A stretch of 16,728 nucleotides of DNA from ANME-2 cluster archaeon (lineage in GTDB: Archaea; Halobacteriota; Methanosarcinia; Methanosarcinales; Methanocomedenaceae). Made by a program: the position numbers and the translations under genes. Below the pieces are notes generated by a model. It was not told where the DNA came from. It ran no database searches and worked only from the letters and a program-made list of their open reading frames with translations. Where the stretch lies: contig JAMJFV010000028.1 of assembly GCA_023544495.1 (NCBI GenBank), positions 1 through 16,728 on the forward strand, in the 5' to 3' direction. This document shows positions 15,126-16,728 of the stretch, one piece after another (position 1 is the first letter of the stretch; each line of letters opens with the position of its first letter).

Positions 15126-15212
15126 GATATTTATCCTGCAAAGATACTATATCTATAAAAGGTCATACGTAATAATTATAATTCAAACAGGTATATAATT
15201 AGAGGTGATCTT

Positions 15213-15941
15213 ATGAAAAATATTACACATTTAATGCTCTTTTTCCTTATTCTAACTGTTCTCATATCGGGATGTCTTGATACAAAAGAAGCTGTACCTG
15301 CTACGGTAAACCCGGCTACACTGAATACATTGGGGTGGACACAGTATGGAGAAATCTTAACAGATAGTATAGTTCAGGATGTTGCCGGAGTAGAGATGAC
15401 AATTAGCACTACCATGGTTACATACCGCGATGAAAACCTGATGGTGAAAATATTAGATCAACTTGATAAAATGCTCGGTGCTTATGGAATTTCTACCGAT
15501 AAATCAGGAGAGGGCCAGTTCACGTCCCAGTTTATCACATTAAGAATAACACTCCCGGGTGGCATATCCATACCTGAATCCATGTTATCGAGTATTATTG
15601 ACAACCAGATACTAAATACATCACAGGAGAGTAATATCCAGGGTTTACATGAAGTTAGTAAGGAAAAAGTAACCTTAAATAGCGGTTCTCTGGTTACTGC
15701 CAGGTCCTATGAAGGTTACCTTGAAACCGGTAACGAAGGAATGATGTCTGTTAAGGTTCGATGCGTCCAGGCCACCTGGAACGAAGATGGAATGTCTACT
15801 ATCGTTGTTGGCATAATACCTGCCGATGATCTCGTCATACGCCTCCCCGCTGATATGAGACGTGTAGGCACTTTTACTATTGATATCGATGAAGGGCAGG
15901 AATATCAGAATATATTAACCCTCATTAAGAACGTGGAATAA
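15213..15941 (+). CDS. Predicted lipoprotein, possibly DUF6517-like
   Basis: The protein (242 residues) has a hydrophobic N-terminal segment HLMLFFLILTVLISGC with a lipobox LISGC, so it should be exported and lipid-anchored at the cysteine near residue 21. The mature part is rich in beta-like strands and polar residues (GWTQYGEILTDSIVQDVAGVEMTIST). Its shape resembles haloarchaeal DUF6517 lipoproteins: an early GWTQYGE stretch, a central strand-rich region and a C-terminal DEGQEYQNILTLIKNVE helix. That match is from memory and weak. No enzyme motif is visible. The start is secure, with GAGGTGAT three bases before the ATG. Its stop codon abuts the stop of the convergent regulator gene with no spacing. 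Confidence 0.78.
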   Translation: MKNITHLMLFFLILTVLISGCLDTKEAVPATVNPATLNTLGWTQYGEILTDSIVQDVAGVEMTISTTMVTYRDENLMVKILDQLDKMLGAYGISTDKSGEGQFTSQFITLRITLPGGISIPESMLSSIIDNQILNTSQESNIQGLHEVSKEKVTLNSGSLVTARSYEGYLETGNEGMMSVKVRCVQATWNEDGMSTIVVGIIPADDLVIRLPADMRRVGTFTIDIDEGQEYQNILTLIKNVE

Positions 15942-16463
15942 TTACCCCATTTTTTTCGCGGCCAGCTTGATAGCTGTTAACAGGCTGTCCCGCGGCATTA
16001 TTGTAGCTACAGGAATCGTGAGGACTTTTTCCACAGTAGGGCTGACAATGGGGGCACATACCAGTGATGTTGCACCGTCACGCTCAGCCTTTATGGCAGC
16101 TATAATGGCTTCTTCCATCGATGTAGCGGAATATTCGCGGATAGTTATTAACTTCCCTTCGATTTTCATCTTCTTTTCTATGATATTGTCGAGCACCGGC
16201 CTTGCTGCGATCACTGCTATAAAATTACCTTGCTCTGTGCCTTCAATCTCCTTTATGGTTTTGACGATCTGTCTCACTGTTTTCATGTTGGGGTCACGGT
16301 GGCCGGAGAGTATTTTATACAGGGTACTTGAAGGTATACCTGATTTTTCACTGAACTCGGCTGCTGTCATATCAAGGTCATCCTTGATAACCCGTAACAG
16401 GGTCTCCTGGAATGACTCGTCTGAATCGAATGCTGAACGCATGACTTTTTCTACAGAATTCAT
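15942..16463 (-). CDS. XRE-type HTH transcriptional regulator with a C-terminal sensor-like domain
   Basis: The 173-residue protein has an N-terminal helix-turn-helix of the XRE/lambda-repressor class (about 20-70; DMTAAEFSEKSGIPSSTLYKILSGHRDP is the core). The remaining part, about 80-160, is an alpha/beta unit: NFIAVIAARPVLDNIIEKKM, then ATSMEEAIIAAIKAERDGATSLVCAP and VLTIPVATIMP. This is reminiscent of the PrpR-type receptor domain, so it may sense a small molecule; that is a guess. The family is common in methanogens. The start is supported by GGTGAT three bases before the ATG. An inverted repeat at 16495-16510 overlaps the likely promoter and may be an autoregulatory operator. Confidence 0.85.
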   Translation of the reverse strand: MNSVEKVMRSAFDSDESFQETLLRVIKDDLDMTAAEFSEKSGIPSSTLYKILSGHRDPNMKTVRQIVKTIKEIEGTEQGNFIAVIAARPVLDNIIEKKMKIEGKLITIREYSATSMEEAIIAAIKAERDGATSLVCAPIVSPTVEKVLTIPVATIMPRDSLLTAIKLAAKKMG

Positions 16464-16494
16464 ACAATCACCTGAAATTTACATGGCATTATCA

Positions 16495-16510
16495 CAATAG
16501 TATAATATTG
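16495..16510 (-). promoter_or_regulatory. Promoter with inverted repeat upstream of the HTH regulator
   Basis: CAATA (16495-16499) and TATTG (16506-16510) are inverted around an A/T centre that also reads as a TATA box on the minus strand (ATATTATA), 32-47 bases before the regulator's ATG. This is where an autorepressor would block TBP. A second imperfect repeat, AATAT-TG-ATATT (16505-16516), overlaps it. A/T palindromes are common by chance. Confidence 0.3.
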
Positions 16511-16656
16511 ATATTCAGTTTATACTTTTGGGTATGAAAATACTTTTCTTGTTGATAAGGTTTGTATCGGAAAACAATCGTTATTTGTCCTGAAAAAAGA
16601 CCATAAATAGCCTTATGTTAATTAATATCAATGCAAGGGTTTAGATACAAAATAAC

Positions 16657-16728
16657 GTTGATGATATACTAGCCGTTGATGATATACTAGCCGTTGATGA
16701 TATACTAGCCGTTGATGATATACTAGCC
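16657..16728. repeat. Tandem repeat, four exact copies of an 18-base unit, reaching the window end
   Basis: The unit GTTGATGATATACTAGCC occurs at 16657-16674, 16675-16692, 16693-16710 and 16711-16728 without any mismatch or spacer. The array is open at the right edge, so the copy number is unknown. The unit is a multiple of three: one plus-strand frame reads (VDDILA)n but has no start codon before an upstream stop at 16642-16644. Two minus-strand frames are also open, (ASISST)n and (LVYHQR)n. It has no spacers and is not a CRISPR array. Confidence 0.92.

Noticed and set aside
16657..16728. Tandem repeats as a CRISPR array
   Set aside because: The 18-base units abut without spacers and are shorter than CRISPR repeats; no cas gene is near.

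Overview
The window reads as a stretch of archaeal chromosome from a methane-cycling euryarchaeon. Supporting evidence: a methanogenesis marker protein 11 homologue, archaeal deoxyhypusine synthase, GHMP-type archaeal shikimate kinase with an AroQ-type chorismate mutase, archaeal AMP phosphorylase, a small TRAM-domain protein, and a DUF1699 protein, a family I associate with Methanosarcinales. Many starts carry GGTGA-type ribosome binding sites and A/T-rich archaeal TATA boxes lie upstream. A methanogen or ANME-type member of the Methanosarcinales is my best guess; the window itself holds no mcr or 16S gene to settle it.

Layout: 1-1877 is the end of an ABC import operon of the nitrate/sulfonate/taurine type (truncated binding protein, permease, ATPase). 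AMP phosphorylase (1930-3444) follows, convergent with a 119-residue unknown protein (3446-3805, minus). A 68-residue unknown protein (3959-4165, plus) is divergent from it. On the minus strand, 8106-4220 is a compact three-gene operon: arginine decarboxylase SpeA, deoxyhypusine synthase and methanogenesis marker 11. Divergent from speA are a DUF362/ferredoxin protein (8235-9293) and a small DUF1622 membrane protein (9332-9649). A TRAM-domain protein (9865-10071) has a long leader and a hairpin-rich 3' region. Next come a minus-strand nucleotidyltransferase (10234-10953), a GlmM-type phosphosugar mutase (11107-12456), a short cysteine-rich protein starting with TTG (12580-12747), shikimate kinase and chorismate mutase (12796-13944), then DUF1699 and YkgJ-type proteins (minus), a lipoprotein (15213-15941) and an HTH regulator (15942-16463, minus). 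The window ends in four exact copies of an 18-base tandem repeat running to the last base.

The most interesting set is speA-dhs-mmp11. SpeA makes agmatine. Agmatine or a polyamine is the aminobutyl source for (deoxy)hypusine on aIF5A, and marker protein 11 carries a GIDDTD signature shared with TiaS, the enzyme that attaches agmatine to tRNA-Ile2. All three genes could therefore converge on agmatine chemistry; this is inference. Other points to examine are the possible alternative RNA pairings after the TRAM gene, the cysteine-rich TTG-start gene before the aromatic pathway pair, the replaced active-site residues of the chorismate mutase, and a ferredoxin motif lacking one cysteine. No tRNA, rRNA, CRISPR array or insertion sequence was seen, and no gap without a gene exceeds 300 bases.
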